A stretch of 64,000 nucleotides of DNA. It comes from Pleurostoma richardsiae. Taxonomy: Eukaryota > Ascomycota > Sordariomycetes > Calosphaeriales > Pleurostomataceae. The notes beneath the pieces are model-generated. The model was not told where the DNA came from. It did not search any database and saw nothing but the letters and a program-made list of their open reading frames with translations. Positions 1 to 10,268 of this stretch are shown in pieces. The stretch covers positions 1,364,001 to 1,428,000 of the forward strand of contig JANBVO010000001.1 of the NCBI GenBank assembly GCA_030052745.1, given 5' to 3'. The position numbers and the translations under genes are program-made. How positions within the stretch are numbered: position 1 is the stretch's first letter; each line of letters opens with the position of its first letter.

Positions 1-2831
1 CAGCCCGGACTATCTCCGTTGGTGTAGAACCTCTTCTAAGCGGCATATTCTATGAGTATCTGACATCAAGATGAGCCATCTGGATCTACCTCCCCTGTTC
101 TTTCGCCAATATTATCGTTTTCTTCTTCTCGGTGAGCTTGATGCAGTTGCAGGGCGTGGGAAACTGGATTGTCACCGTCGTAATTACTAGCGTTGCAGTC
201 ATGATCTTGCTCAGTTTGAACCTCAACGGGGTGGTCTGACCCTAACACTGCCGAGAGTCCTATGCCTCCTTATAAGTAACTTTATTCTCTTAACAACTCC
301 CGCTCTCTAGCAAGCGAGAGATTCTTCAATCTTCTCTTACCATCCCACCTGCTAGACAGCACGTCCAGGGTTGGTCTACAGGTCTGCTTCACGCATAGTT
401 TCGTACGAGCTCGTCACTCCCGGGAGTCTTCATCTCCTGCGCTCTTCGAGTCTGGGTGAACGTTCAGCCTTGATCCGTTTTGCCCCTCTACTTCCAAGCA
501 GTACGCAGAGCCTCCCCAACCCGCTCTGGCATCCTCATAGTTCTTGTCCTCCTGATCCAATGACGGCCCTCACATCAGGGACAATAACTTACCAGTTTTG
601 CTGGATCCGCTCACGCACATGTGTGGGGAAGGCTATTACAACGGTTGGTTTCGTTCCCTTCATCAGCATCTGCACTTCGATCTCCCTCGCCCTCACAATG
701 GCTATCGAAGTTGTCGCTGCTCTTGGGCTGGGTACCACATTCCAAATGCCGCTAGTCCATATAAATCAGTCGTATGGAAAGAGTACTATTTGGACTCGCC
801 AGAGTAATTTGACCTCCACCTATAGAAGAGAAGTAAGTCGGTTACTAAGGTAAAGGACGGTAGGCTAGGCCGCTAGGTGATATAGGAGGTAATCTAGGAG
901 AGGAAGCCGTAAGTACTCCAATGCTTTGGTGTAGGGTACGGTAGCCATGTGCGGCTTCTCTAGGCTACATTGCTATGAGCAAAAAGAGTGTAGTGAAAAT
1001 AGCAACATTCTTCAAGAACTGGGATTATCGACAAGGAAGAGGACACTTCACCGAAAGCAGTAATCGTGGCTACTTCAACTTGCAGCTATATCAATAGTTA
1101 AGAAGACCTCAAAAGTGAAGAGGCAAGATATCCTCCTTGGTACTCAGGTAGCAAGACAGAGGTACTTATCAAACCACCGAGGTCTACAAGATTATCACTT
1201 TGATGCCGAGAAATTCTTTCGTTGCTGGGTGAATGTCTCGAGTCGCACGAGCCACAGTGCCATGGAATTGGCAGGCAGCATGCGGCCCGTCTTGCAGAAA
1301 GGTTGCGGAAGCATGATTCGAGCCCTTGACAGAGCATCTTATGGGGAAACACCATGATCGACTTCCATAAAGGATGAGTCAGATGACCGGATGTATTAGC
1401 GATGATTGTATTGATTCGTTGGAACAGGCGTTAGTTGATAGGCGCTAAACGATGTCAAGATGCAAAAGAAGAGTGCCTGGGTAGCCTACCGCAGTTGCTT
1501 GGCAAACCCCGAAACGGGAGGACGGGAAAGTCCCGTTCCCGGCAACCGCTCCGAGTCACCGGATCCGGCCCCACATGATGATGCCTTACATAAGGTGCCT
1601 AGGTACTGTACCTGTACGGAGTACGGAGTGTGTACTGTGACATCGAAGGCCAGCCTGGCCCAGGTGTCGGTTGCTGCTGTCGCTGACATAGTACAGTACC
1701 ACCCACACCTGCGCTGACTGTTCCAACGTATCCGCATCTCTACAAAGTCTGGGCATTGATCACTCAGAGGACGGTCTTCCCATGTCGTCCATTGACTGGC
1801 CATCTCCACTGATCGGGCTTACGTGCCTCGATAGACACGAAATTGTTTCCGTAGGTGAGTACAGTATCTTTGGGTAGCTATGGCATATTGCACCGATTGT
1901 CCAAGTACACCAATACTTGCCGTTGACGTCGGCCTGCGTGCCTCTGCTGAATGCCCCGGCGATATTAAGTTTCTCCGGTCGCTTTCCCCCCCTTTGGGCG
2001 GCATAGTCTGGGAGTTTCGGGTTCCCCCCACTAGCCGGTCATGGACCAGCGTCGGCGTCCGACACTGACGAAGACCCTGATTCTGCCACGCGGCAGCATG
2101 AGCCTCTGAGGTCATCGTCATCAGCGACGAGGATCTTGGCCTCAATTCTCCAGGCCGCTCAGCGCAGGGAGTAAGCTAAATGGGTCTAACGTTTTGCCGT
2201 TGATATCATCCTAAGTTGCCAGCTGCCAGATGCGGGAGTTCCTGTCGTTTCCCCACTGCCGCAGGGTATGACATCGCACAGCCCGGTGTCTTCGCCAGCC
2301 ACAGTGAATCCCCTCTCTCTCCTGAGGGCATCCCTGCAGACGCTGCATTGGCGGATCCGTCCACGGCCAATAAGCATTGGCATCCACGTGTGCTTGTTCC
2401 CAACCAGCACTGGGCCACCGTCGTCAAGGACAAGGACGCGTTGTCCAGGCGGTGAGGTCAGGGTCCGGTGCAGCTGGACCGAGCGAAGCATTGGGGCTTG
2501 CGGTCTGACTGGCTGGCCCCGACGCAGGAAGCAAGTGGGCTGGGCCATGACAATATCCTGCATTGCACAAGCTGCATACGCCAGCCCCTTGCCCCTCTAA
2601 CGTGGTACATCGCCGGCCGCCAGCCATTGCCAGCCCAGCAAACCTGTTTGACCTGAAACTTGGGACGGGAGATAAGAGCCCGCACTTTCCTCTTGACAGT
2701 CCCGGCTGGCTCCCTCTCCTTTCCCCATCTCTCCCAACTCGAACTATCGCAAGAAGTACACCACTCGGTCTCTACGTATTAAAAAGCATCGTCTTCCTCG
2801 TCTTCACTTGCTTAGCGCACTCCTTCTCATC
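1..2831. other. Gene-poor stretch at the window edge
   Basis: No open frame here resembles a known protein or shows convincing exon structure. The composition is ordinary mixed GC, without the CpA depletion seen in the island at 21-33 kb. Around 840-940 there is a stretch rich in 'tagg/ctag' words that might be an old decayed repeat, but nothing firm can be said. Bases 2,690-2,830 are pyrimidine-rich and look like the promoter and leader of the small gene that follows. Confidence 0.5.
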
Positions 2832-3202
2832 ATGCCTGCCGTCGAAGCTCCCCAGCAGCAGCAGCCCATGGAGGCCACTCCCGAGGGCGCAGTTGTCTCT
2901 CAGCAGCCCGTATGTCTGCACCATCCTTCTATCTGCGGCTCCCCGAAAATCGTCCCACCGCACCCTGAAGAGCCAATTCTCGACTCCTTTCTCGTTTTAC
3001 AGGTTTCTCAGTCGATGTCGCTAACGCATGTGATTAGAGCGCCGAGCCCCAGCCGGAGATGACAATGCGTGGGGGTTTCTTCGAGGAATGCGGGTAAGTA
3101 ACAGCTCCAGATAAGAGGTCTATCTTCGTCGCGGAAGTATTTACTCATATTTTCTACGCCGACAGGTGCTGCGGATGCTCGGAGGAATGCGGATGCTGCT
3201 AG
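2832..3202 (+). CDS. Short cysteine-rich protein, 56 aa, three exons
   Basis: Three exons (2832-2909, 3038-3093, 3166-3202) join in phase to 56 residues. Both introns have good signals: GTATGT donor with a CTAAC branch and TAG acceptor, then GTAAGT donor and CAG acceptor. The product has a Gln/Pro/Glu-rich first half, then GGFFEECG followed by a tail with six Cys, CCGCSEECGCC, ending at the stop. There is no signal peptide or membrane segment. The layout (polar Q/P-rich start, Cys cluster at the extreme C-terminus) recalls CYSTM/short Cys-rich proteins found across eukaryotes. In those families the Cys-rich tail is thought to sit at membranes or bind metal, but this copy lacks an obvious hydrophobic core. 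The function is not known. No exon is long enough to be seen by simple ORF calling, so it is easily missed. I am confident in the splicing and much less so in any role. Confidence 0.72.
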
Positions 3203-5075
3203 AGGGTGGCGTTCAGCACGGCGTCTCGTCAATAGCCGGCGGTCTGGGGGATGGAGGCCGGGGATATGGCCTCCTACAGGAGCGTCCGTGTCTTGAAGGA
3301 AAACCACCCCAGGACAGCTTGTGTTTATTGCCATCGAGCGGGCTTGGTGTGTCCTGGGTTTGCCGTAGACCGCAATAGCGACGAGCGATCATTCATGACT
3401 GCGTCCCCGTCGCCGATCGCCTCCGCCCTCCCTCTAGATGTTCGTGAATTGCCTCAATCAAGCAAGCAATCGGTATTCCACTCCTGTTTATGCGACCTCC
3501 GGCTTGGAGGCTCAAGTGAACTGCAGGTCTAGACGTCGAGTGACGTCGGGACGGCCTTCTTGGCAAAGGCTTGGCCAGAACCAGAGTCTTGGCAGCCCAC
3601 TCTTCTCCAGGCGTTGGACGAGCACGCGATGATCTGGCCCAGCCAGCGCCTTGGGCTCCACAGGGCTGCTGCTCACCCATCATGCTCGGAAGACGAGACA
3701 TGCATGCCTCTTGCGCCTGCGCGGGGGGATTCAAATGAGCAATAGTGTTTATGACGCCGGTCGCAAGTAAGCCCACCGTGGGGACCGAAGAGCGAACTCC
3801 TTGATCCGACATCTCGCACCTGCCGCGGAACTAAGCCACCGCGATGTCTCACCGCCACGAGTTTCAAAGGCGCAAGATATCGGATAACAAGAACCGTCTT
3901 CACTCCAGGGCGGTACATCATTCATCGACTCGCTTTTGCTCCTCGAATCTGGGGTAGTCGTTTTTTCTTCTCCGTCCAGGTCGGAGAGTAGGTACGCCCA
4001 GGATCTGTCGCCTCAAGTAGTGTGAGGCCCCGTCCCAGAGCTGCCGTGATACTACTCATGGTCTTGCCCCTCGTCGGGAGCTCTAAACACCTTTTTCTGA
4101 GCCCGCCACGGGCCATGTCTCCGTGTTACGCGGACGGATCGTCATTCGAGAAGTTCTCGGGCTCGATAGCACCCTCCAGGATGCTGCTCTGTTCCTCGGC
4201 CATGGTGACTGCGCTGACGCAGGCATCTCCGAGCCTCTTGCCCAGCGCCTGGCCACGCAAACCAGCTGATAGTCAAGCATGGTCCTTCTGACCATCTTCC
4301 CCTTCTCCACTGAGCAGGCGCCAGGGATCGATCGATTGGCCGTTCCGTGGTCGCTTGGGAGGCGGCCGCGGGATGACTGCCCAACAGCAATCAAACCCAA
4401 GACTTTTGGCGCCATCACCACCAGCCAATCTTCTTCGCAGCATCTCCGTCGGCGCTTAACTTCCCAGACTTCCACTGCAGCAACCCCGTACGCAAATCTC
4501 TCCATCGAGGGCGGCTTGACGCCTGTCATTCGCGATGCGGCCTTTATTTAGCAAACAGCGGAGATTCCCCATGGCGCGGTCTCAGGAGCGTGACCGCCAG
4601 TCATACAGCGCACAAACGCCCAGGCGGAGGCACCAGTCCACAACAGGTGGGCAGACGCAGACCGATCTACTGTCGTTTCTTGGCTCATGATGCTTCTCGA
4701 GTCAAGAGAGGCTGTGACTTGACTTTTCGCCTTCTTCTCTATTCTTCTTTGTCTTGCGCGTCTTTGTGCTTCTCTTGTTGGCTATTCATCCTCTCAGCAA
4801 GGCCTGAATGAATAATAGCGTTGCTATTGTCATTGACTTCTTCCATTGTCACCATCTTTCACTCTATTTCGGGGACAATGGATCTCCTTCTCAATAGACA
4901 TATTATCTCCTCCTAATTTGTCGTCCTCGAGCTTCGCGAGTATCCCTATCTCTGAGCGAAAGCTGTCTTGCACACACTACCTTCGCGAAGAACTTCAATA
5001 TCAAATCGTATTCGCTACCTGACGACGGAGTATACACGAGCCGACAGAACACCTCATCTATAAACACTCCACATA
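3203..5075. other. Intergenic region, promoter of the membrane glycoprotein gene
   Basis: No supported gene. The first few hundred bases should be 3' UTR of the small Cys-rich gene. The last ~350 bases are strongly pyrimidine-rich on the + strand (about 4,725-5,000), a usual fungal promoter/leader composition before the start codon at 5,076. Confidence 0.5.
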
Positions 5076-8000
5076 ATGGCGACCACAGGAGGTCGCGTTA
5101 GTCCACTTGGAACACCGCGGGATGGACCCATTGACAAGGAGGGACACGAAGAATGGGAGGACTGGGATGACGAACCCGCAACCCCGACGACGCCAGAGCA
5201 GCCCCTTGTGGGCTCAATTATTAGGTCTCCCGGCAAGTCAGAAAGCAAGACGCTCCATCGATCACACGCCATGGCTCCATATACTGGCCAGACGGTCCAG
5301 AGAATCAGCAGGCTCAAGTCTCGGAAGAGGCAGAAGGCTCAGAATGCAAAGGCAGGCATCAGGCTGGTCACGGACATGTCCAAGTTCCGTAAGGGACCGC
5401 AGCACATCGTTCAGCAGTTCAAGGCAGCTGCTACCCCGTCCGACGAGAGAACCGGAAAGTTCGTCGATGCTGCAGCCCTCAGGGCACTAGAGGGAGATCC
5501 AACTTCGGCATCAGTAGGAAACTGGGCCTGGCTGAAGAGGAAGACGACAACAAAGTCGCACAAGAAGAAGCCTTCACAAAAGTCGCTTGCTTCCCAGGAT
5601 CTCTCACCAAATGACCGCCCCATCGTCATCGGCATTGCCTTGCCTTCAGACGATCTGGCAAATAGAACCATCAGCCCGAGGACTGCGATAGTGGAGAGCG
5701 CCGTGGATGCGCCGCTACCATTTCCATCTAGTCATATACCACCCTTACCGGCAGACAACGCGGCACAGCTGCGGTCTGTATGGTCTCCAGACACCGAGGA
5801 CAGCTTCTCCCCGGGCAGATCATCGATGGCCACGACAAGCCCCTTTTCCCCCAGTGCCAATATTAGTGGGCAGCATAACATACCCCCTGTGCCCGCCGTT
5901 CCCCTGAATTTCAAAGCCAAGGCCACCTCGCCAGATCGAGACGTGGATGACGACAGTTTGACGCCAGTCACACTTTTCGAAGAGGATGGAAGCCCAGCAA
6001 CGACGCGCAAATCTCCACACTCAGCCGCGCCGACGATCTCCCCGGAGACAACCCGGACGCGGTCTGGCTGGTGGGACCATGTCAGGACCCCCTTTACAGA
6101 TCGCGGAAGCCCCTTTACCCCGAAGGCACGCAGTGAAAAGGAGACCAGCCCAGCACCTGCGGATGAATGGTGGGCTAGGAGAGACGAAAAGAAGAGCGAA
6201 CCTCCGCGCAGCGAAAGACACTTGACGGCATCGACCGTATCACGCCCGGTTCCGGCGAATATCCCAATCATTCGCATACCGACCCCTACAATTGCTTCGT
6301 CATCACGATCAACGCCGACCCTCCCGGAAAGCCAACCTGAGAGCCACGCCGACAAGGCGCGTGCACTAGTGGAAGAAAATGGAAGGCCTACAGAGGAGCC
6401 ACCCCCATATTCACCCCCATCAAAGCAAACTCAGGTGAGGTATCGGGCAGTCTTTCCCCCGGGGCATTCGTTAGCACAGCAGTTCCCTCCTTCACCAGGC
6501 CCCGCAACGCCAGGCATATCTGGGACAATGACATCCCAAGGGGCTATTGCCATGACAGAGGTGCCGCTTACGCCTCAACAGGCGGCAGTAGTTCTCCCAG
6601 ACAGGCAACCAGGAACCTATATAACCGGAGAGCACTTCGCACAAGTAATGGGAAGGTCGCCAGCGGCAAAAGCGGAGAGGAAGCGGAGACGGCACGAGAA
6701 AGAAGACTATATTGCCAGAAAGGTCGGCAGTTTCTGGAGAGGGCGAGGATGCATTCCCAAATCCGGATGCTTAGCTCGGACAGGGAGGGAGGGGCGGAAG
6801 AGGAGGCGGATATATCTTGGGGTTTTTGGTGGGATCCTGGCTTTGATCATCCTCATTGTCGTGCTCGCCGTCACCCTGACGCACAAAGCGGCCCACAGCA
6901 AGCCCGTCGATACGGTATGGTTGAACTTGACAGGCTTCCCGCCCATTCCAACTGGGATGTCAACGGTGGTAGGGCCGGACAACACCCAAGCCGTATCCGG
7001 GTGTACCCGTCCGGCGACTCTCTGGAGCTGCTCTCTGCCAAAGGATCAGCAAGATTCTGCAGCCACTTACCAGCCAAACCAGCCGACGTTCATATTTCAA
7101 ATTCAACATGACAACAGCACGCGGCGGCTGTGGAACGTTACCGGCCAGGAACCCCCTGAAGCGGCGGAGACCCAAGCGAGCATACAGACGTCAGTCTCCA
7201 GCGCCAGTAGTCAAAGCACTTCGGGGACAGTCTTCTTCAGAGGCCAGAGTGGCGCTGCCCGCGCTCGAGCCGTGGTGCGTGATACTGGATCTTACGACAC
7301 TGGTATCTCCCCCAACCCTGCACCGCCATCTTTCCAGGAGATGTGGTTCCTCGGAAACACCAGCGACGGGGTCGTCTCGGCCGAGAAGGCGGGCGAGCCC
7401 ACCCCCTTCTACATCAGCTTCTTCCAGACCACGAACGAGACCGCGGGGCCCAACTCGCTGAGTCGCCGCGGCACGGGAAACGGCATCGACTCTAGCACAA
7501 ACGGCACCCTCTCCACCAACCTGACCGCCCTCCTTCCGCCCCCGGACCTCAACGCCGACGGCACCGGCGCCGCCGCCGAGCTCCTCGCCTACCCCACCCA
7601 GCAGCCGCTGCGGCTGTTCGACCGGGGGCTGCCGACGGAGCACTACGGCTTCTACAGCTACTACAACAAGACCATTTACGTCAAGTCGGTGGCGGCACTC
7701 GACGGCTCCACGGGCAACGAGGCCGACGTGCCCGCCGACGAGGACGGCGGCTGCCTCGAGACGGAGGCCAACTTCCTTGTGACCTGGACGCAGACGCGGT
7801 TCGTCGTCAAGATCTGGACGCGCGCGGGGAACAGCAGTCGGCTGCTCGGAGGGGGCGGGACGGCGGCCAACGCGACGGCGGCGCCGGGGACGTTCCCGTA
7901 CCCCATGACGGTCAGGCTGGACACGCATGGGGGCGACTACGACAAGAAGGCGTCGTTCTACTACGGCGTGGACGACAGGCAGCATATCGTGCGGACGGAG

Positions 8001-8141
8001 GCGCAGCTGATACCGAACTTCATCGGCTTCGACTCGGCGAGGATCAACCCCGGTGCCTCGGCGGATCCGAGCTTGGGTGGCATTGATGGCGGGACAGGAG
8101 GGTGCCGGTGTGAGTGGCAGAACTTCCTGGCTACGAGCTGA
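5076..8141 (+). CDS. Large single-pass membrane glycoprotein, 1021 aa
   Basis: One uninterrupted frame of 1021 codons. Residues 1-575 are Ser/Pro/Thr/Arg-rich and look disordered and cytoplasmic, with many SP and TP sites. A Lys/Arg-rich stretch (GRKRRR) leads into one transmembrane segment at about residues 580-602 (YLGVFGGILALIILIVVLAV). The positive-inside rule puts the basic N-terminal part in the cytosol. The remaining ~420 residues carry many N-glycosylation sequons (NLT, NST, NVT, NET, NGT, NAT) and scattered Cys, as expected for an extracellular or lumenal domain. I recognise it as a conserved filamentous-ascomycete protein without a known catalytic domain. Homologues are sometimes labelled 'glycoprotease family', but no such domain is visible here and the true glycoprotease-fold gene is the next one downstream, so that label may come from the neighbour. 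The role is unknown; a surface or cell-wall-sensing function would be a guess. Confidence 0.85.
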   Translation: MATTGGRVSPLGTPRDGPIDKEGHEEWEDWDDEPATPTTPEQPLVGSIIRSPGKSESKTLHRSHAMAPYTGQTVQRISRLKSRKRQKAQNAKAGIRLVTDMSKFRKGPQHIVQQFKAAATPSDERTGKFVDAAALRALEGDPTSASVGNWAWLKRKTTTKSHKKKPSQKSLASQDLSPNDRPIVIGIALPSDDLANRTISPRTAIVESAVDAPLPFPSSHIPPLPADNAAQLRSVWSPDTEDSFSPGRSSMATTSPFSPSANISGQHNIPPVPAVPLNFKAKATSPDRDVDDDSLTPVTLFEEDGSPATTRKSPHSAAPTISPETTRTRSGWWDHVRTPFTDRGSPFTPKARSEKETSPAPADEWWARRDEKKSEPPRSERHLTASTVSRPVPANIPIIRIPTPTIASSSRSTPTLPESQPESHADKARALVEENGRPTEEPPPYSPPSKQTQVRYRAVFPPGHSLAQQFPPSPGPATPGISGTMTSQGAIAMTEVPLTPQQAAVVLPDRQPGTYITGEHFAQVMGRSPAAKAERKRRRHEKEDYIARKVGSFWRGRGCIPKSGCLARTGREGRKRRRIYLGVFGGILALIILIVVLAVTLTHKAAHSKPVDTVWLNLTGFPPIPTGMSTVVGPDNTQAVSGCTRPATLWSCSLPKDQQDSAATYQPNQPTFIFQIQHDNSTRRLWNVTGQEPPEAAETQASIQTSVSSASSQSTSGTVFFRGQSGAARARAVVRDTGSYDTGISPNPAPPSFQEMWFLGNTSDGVVSAEKAGEPTPFYISFFQTTNETAGPNSLSRRGTGNGIDSSTNGTLSTNLTALLPPPDLNADGTGAAAELLAYPTQQPLRLFDRGLPTEHYGFYSYYNKTIYVKSVAALDGSTGNEADVPADEDGGCLETEANFLVTWTQTRFVVKIWTRAGNSSRLLGGGGTAANATAAPGTFPYPMTVRLDTHGGDYDKKASFYYGVDDRQHIVRTEAQLIPNFIGFDSARINPGASADPSLGGIDGGTGGCRCEWQNFLATS

Positions 8142-8506
8142 AAGAAAGGGGCCGGCCATCATGGGATTTGGTCATTGATTTTTGAATACTTGCATAGCTG
8201 GATGCGAAAAACATAGGCATGGCCATTGAGACTGAGAACAGACATCAACAAAACTGCCCTGTACTGTATTGTAGTCAACTTAATTGATCTGATACTTGAA
8301 ATCTTCAGTCTTCGTTCGTCGTCTTCTGTTGCGCTTCGCTTGTTTTTGAAGTTGTTGCTTCCCGTGTAAGTGCTCAGCCCCGCCAATCGAATCGCCTCCA
8401 TAAAATTTTCGAACATCAACATTCAACTGCAGTCCCTCAATCTCAAAAGTAACGACCCGACGTTGGTCTTTGAACTACCGTGGATGGAAACAGAAAGATC
8501 TATTTG
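8142..8506. other. Short intergenic gap between tandem genes
   Basis: About 365 bases hold the 3' UTR of the membrane glycoprotein gene and the promoter of QRI7. Nothing else is seen. Confidence 0.5.
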
Positions 8507-10003
8507 ATGGTAGGCTCATGTGTGTTCATGAGTCCCTATGGACGGACAACGCTGTTGAGATGCGCCGTTCCTAGGCGGATCGGCCGCCCGGTATACTCAC
8601 CGGGACACCATCTCGCAGCTCGCCAGCGGCGCGGGCTGCTTACCCTGGCCATCGAGTCCTCCTGTGACGACACCTGCGTCGCCATCCTGGAGAAAGATGG
8701 GCCGACCGCCAGGCTGCACTTCAACCGGAAGATCACCTGCGACAACCTCGAGTACCGCGGCGTGCACCCGGTCGTAGCGGTCGAGTCGCACACGAGGCAC
8801 CTCGCGAGCCTGGTCCAGGAGGCCCTGCGCTCCTTGCCGGAGCCGTCTTCCTCCAGTGAGGGTGCCGCCCCGGTGGTCCACGTCCAGGAGCAGGACGGCG
8901 GCGCGCCGCGGCCCCGGCGCAGGCCCGACTTCGTCTCCGTCACCCGCGGGCCGGGCATGACGGCCAACCTGTCCGCCGGGCTCATGGCCGCCAAGGGGCT
9001 GGCCGTCGCGTGGCAGGTGCCGCTGGTCGGGGCGAACCACATGCAGGCGCACGCCCTGACGCCGCGGATGGTCTCCGCCCTCGAGCGCGGCGCGTCGTCA
9101 TCGTCACCATCGCCGCCGTCGTCGTCGTCACTGTCGCCCTCCTTCCCCTTCCTCACCCTGCTCGTCTCGGGCGGGCACACCCTCCTCGTGCTCTCCCGCT
9201 CCCTCTGCGACCACGAGATCCTCGCCGAGGCGGACAACATCGCCATCGGCGACATGCTCGACAAGTGCGCCCGCGCGGTCCTCCCGCCGGGCTTCATCAG
9301 GTCCTCATCCTCGTCCCCCGGCGGCAGCGTCGTCTACGGCCGCCTGCTCGAGTCCTTCGCCTTCCCCCGCGGGCCCACAGACTACCGCTACTCCCCTCCC
9401 GCCCGGCGCAGCGACGAACTGGCCGCCTTCGACTCCGGCCTGGGGTGGGCCCTGACGCCGCCGCTGAGCGAGAGCTCGGCGATGCGGTACGACTTCTCCG
9501 GGCTGAACGGCGCGGTGCAGAAGATCGTCTCCGCGTCTCCTTCCGCCTCCAGGGAAGGCGGCGGCGAAGAAGGTGTTAGTAGTATGGGCGCCGAGGAGCG
9601 GCGGCTCCTGGGCAGGGAGGCGATGCGCCTGGCGTTCGAGCACCTAGGCAGCCGGGCGGTGATGGCGCTGAAGAGGCTGCGGAAGGAGGAGAAGGCTGAG
9701 CAAGTGTGCAGCGGCGTCCGGACGCTGGTCGTCTCGGGGGGCGTGGCGGCCAACCGGTTCCTGATGCACGTGCTGCGGGCGATGCTGGACGCCCGCGGGT
9801 TCGGGGACGTGGGCATCGTGGCGCCGCCGGTGGAGTACTGCACGGACAACGCGGCCATGATCGCCTGGACGGGCATGGAGATGTACGAGGCCGGGTGGAG
9901 GACGGAGCTGTCGGTCTTGCCGTTGCGGAAGTGGCCTGTCGACCCAAGGAGCGAGGGTGGTGGGATCCTGGGGGCGGATAGCTGGATCTCTATCAAGGGG
10001 TGA
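8507..10003 (+). CDS. QRI7: Mitochondrial tRNA N6-adenosine threonylcarbamoyltransferase (Qri7/TsaD)
   Basis: Member of the TsaD/Kae1/Qri7 family, which transfers the threonylcarbamoyl group to A37 of ANN-decoding tRNAs; Qri7 does this alone in mitochondria. Hallmarks: LAIESSCDDT at the start of the ASKHA fold, the metal-binding HxxxH in ANHMQAH, the nucleotide-binding LLVSGGHT, GDMLDKCAR, and the C-terminal VVSGGVAANR and CTDNAAMIAWTG. No intron. In-frame ATGs lie at 8,507 and 8,528; both give a short basic, Ser/Arg-rich presequence (RTTLLRCAVPRRIG) before the fold, fitting mitochondrial import. The product is 498 aa from 8,507, about 90 longer than yeast Qri7. The excess is low-complexity insertions: a Ser/Pro run just before the SGGH strand, a Ser/Gly stretch after ARAVLPPGF, and a Ser/Glu/Gly linker in the second half. 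Codon use is extremely GC-rich, which makes long antisense frames that are not genes. Confidence 0.93.
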   Translation: MVGSCVFMSPYGRTTLLRCAVPRRIGRPVYSPGHHLAARQRRGLLTLAIESSCDDTCVAILEKDGPTARLHFNRKITCDNLEYRGVHPVVAVESHTRHLASLVQEALRSLPEPSSSSEGAAPVVHVQEQDGGAPRPRRRPDFVSVTRGPGMTANLSAGLMAAKGLAVAWQVPLVGANHMQAHALTPRMVSALERGASSSSPSPPSSSSLSPSFPFLTLLVSGGHTLLVLSRSLCDHEILAEADNIAIGDMLDKCARAVLPPGFIRSSSSSPGGSVVYGRLLESFAFPRGPTDYRYSPPARRSDELAAFDSGLGWALTPPLSESSAMRYDFSGLNGAVQKIVSASPSASREGGGEEGVSSMGAEERRLLGREAMRLAFEHLGSRAVMALKRLRKEEKAEQVCSGVRTLVVSGGVAANRFLMHVLRAMLDARGFGDVGIVAPPVEYCTDNAAMIAWTGMEMYEAGWRTELSVLPLRKWPVDPRSEGGGILGADSWISIKG

Positions 10004-10268
10004 ATCAGAGTCGCTATCGTCGGCATTGTACACTGATATGTATGAATATTGTAACAACAGCACATAGACGTCACGGGATCTCTTCTTGCGAAGAAAGGCA
10101 GTTGCAGACTGCGCATTCCAAATGTCCCATATTGTACAAGTTACAGTTGCGGCATTGCCCCGGTCTTGCGAGGTGATGCCTTGCTAATGAGACAGTTCAA
10201 CAAGTCCTTCATCCACTCCAGCCTTTCTTTCCTCCCCTTCATCTCTGTCTATCCGTCTATTGGCCCTC

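Noticed and set aside
371-853. 160-codon frame near the left edge
   Set aside because: No recognisable domain, no proper ATG context and no relation to neighbouring genes; consistent with chance in non-coding DNA.
1615-1630. Recurring ACGGAGTA words (also near 5,026, 15,418 and 48,373)
   Set aside because: About two occurrences of an 8-mer are expected by chance on both strands of 64 kb. Four copies without other shared sequence do not make a repeat family.
7191-8162. Long minus-strand open frame (323 codons) opposite the membrane glycoprotein gene
   Set aside because: It is antisense to a GC-rich coding region with strong GC3 bias, which opens the opposite frame by chance. The predicted protein is Arg/Val/Gly low complexity without homology.
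8536-10116. Several overlapping antisense and alternative frames of 110-250 codons over QRI7
   Set aside because: They are shadows of a very GC-rich gene. Only the + strand frame carries family motifs.
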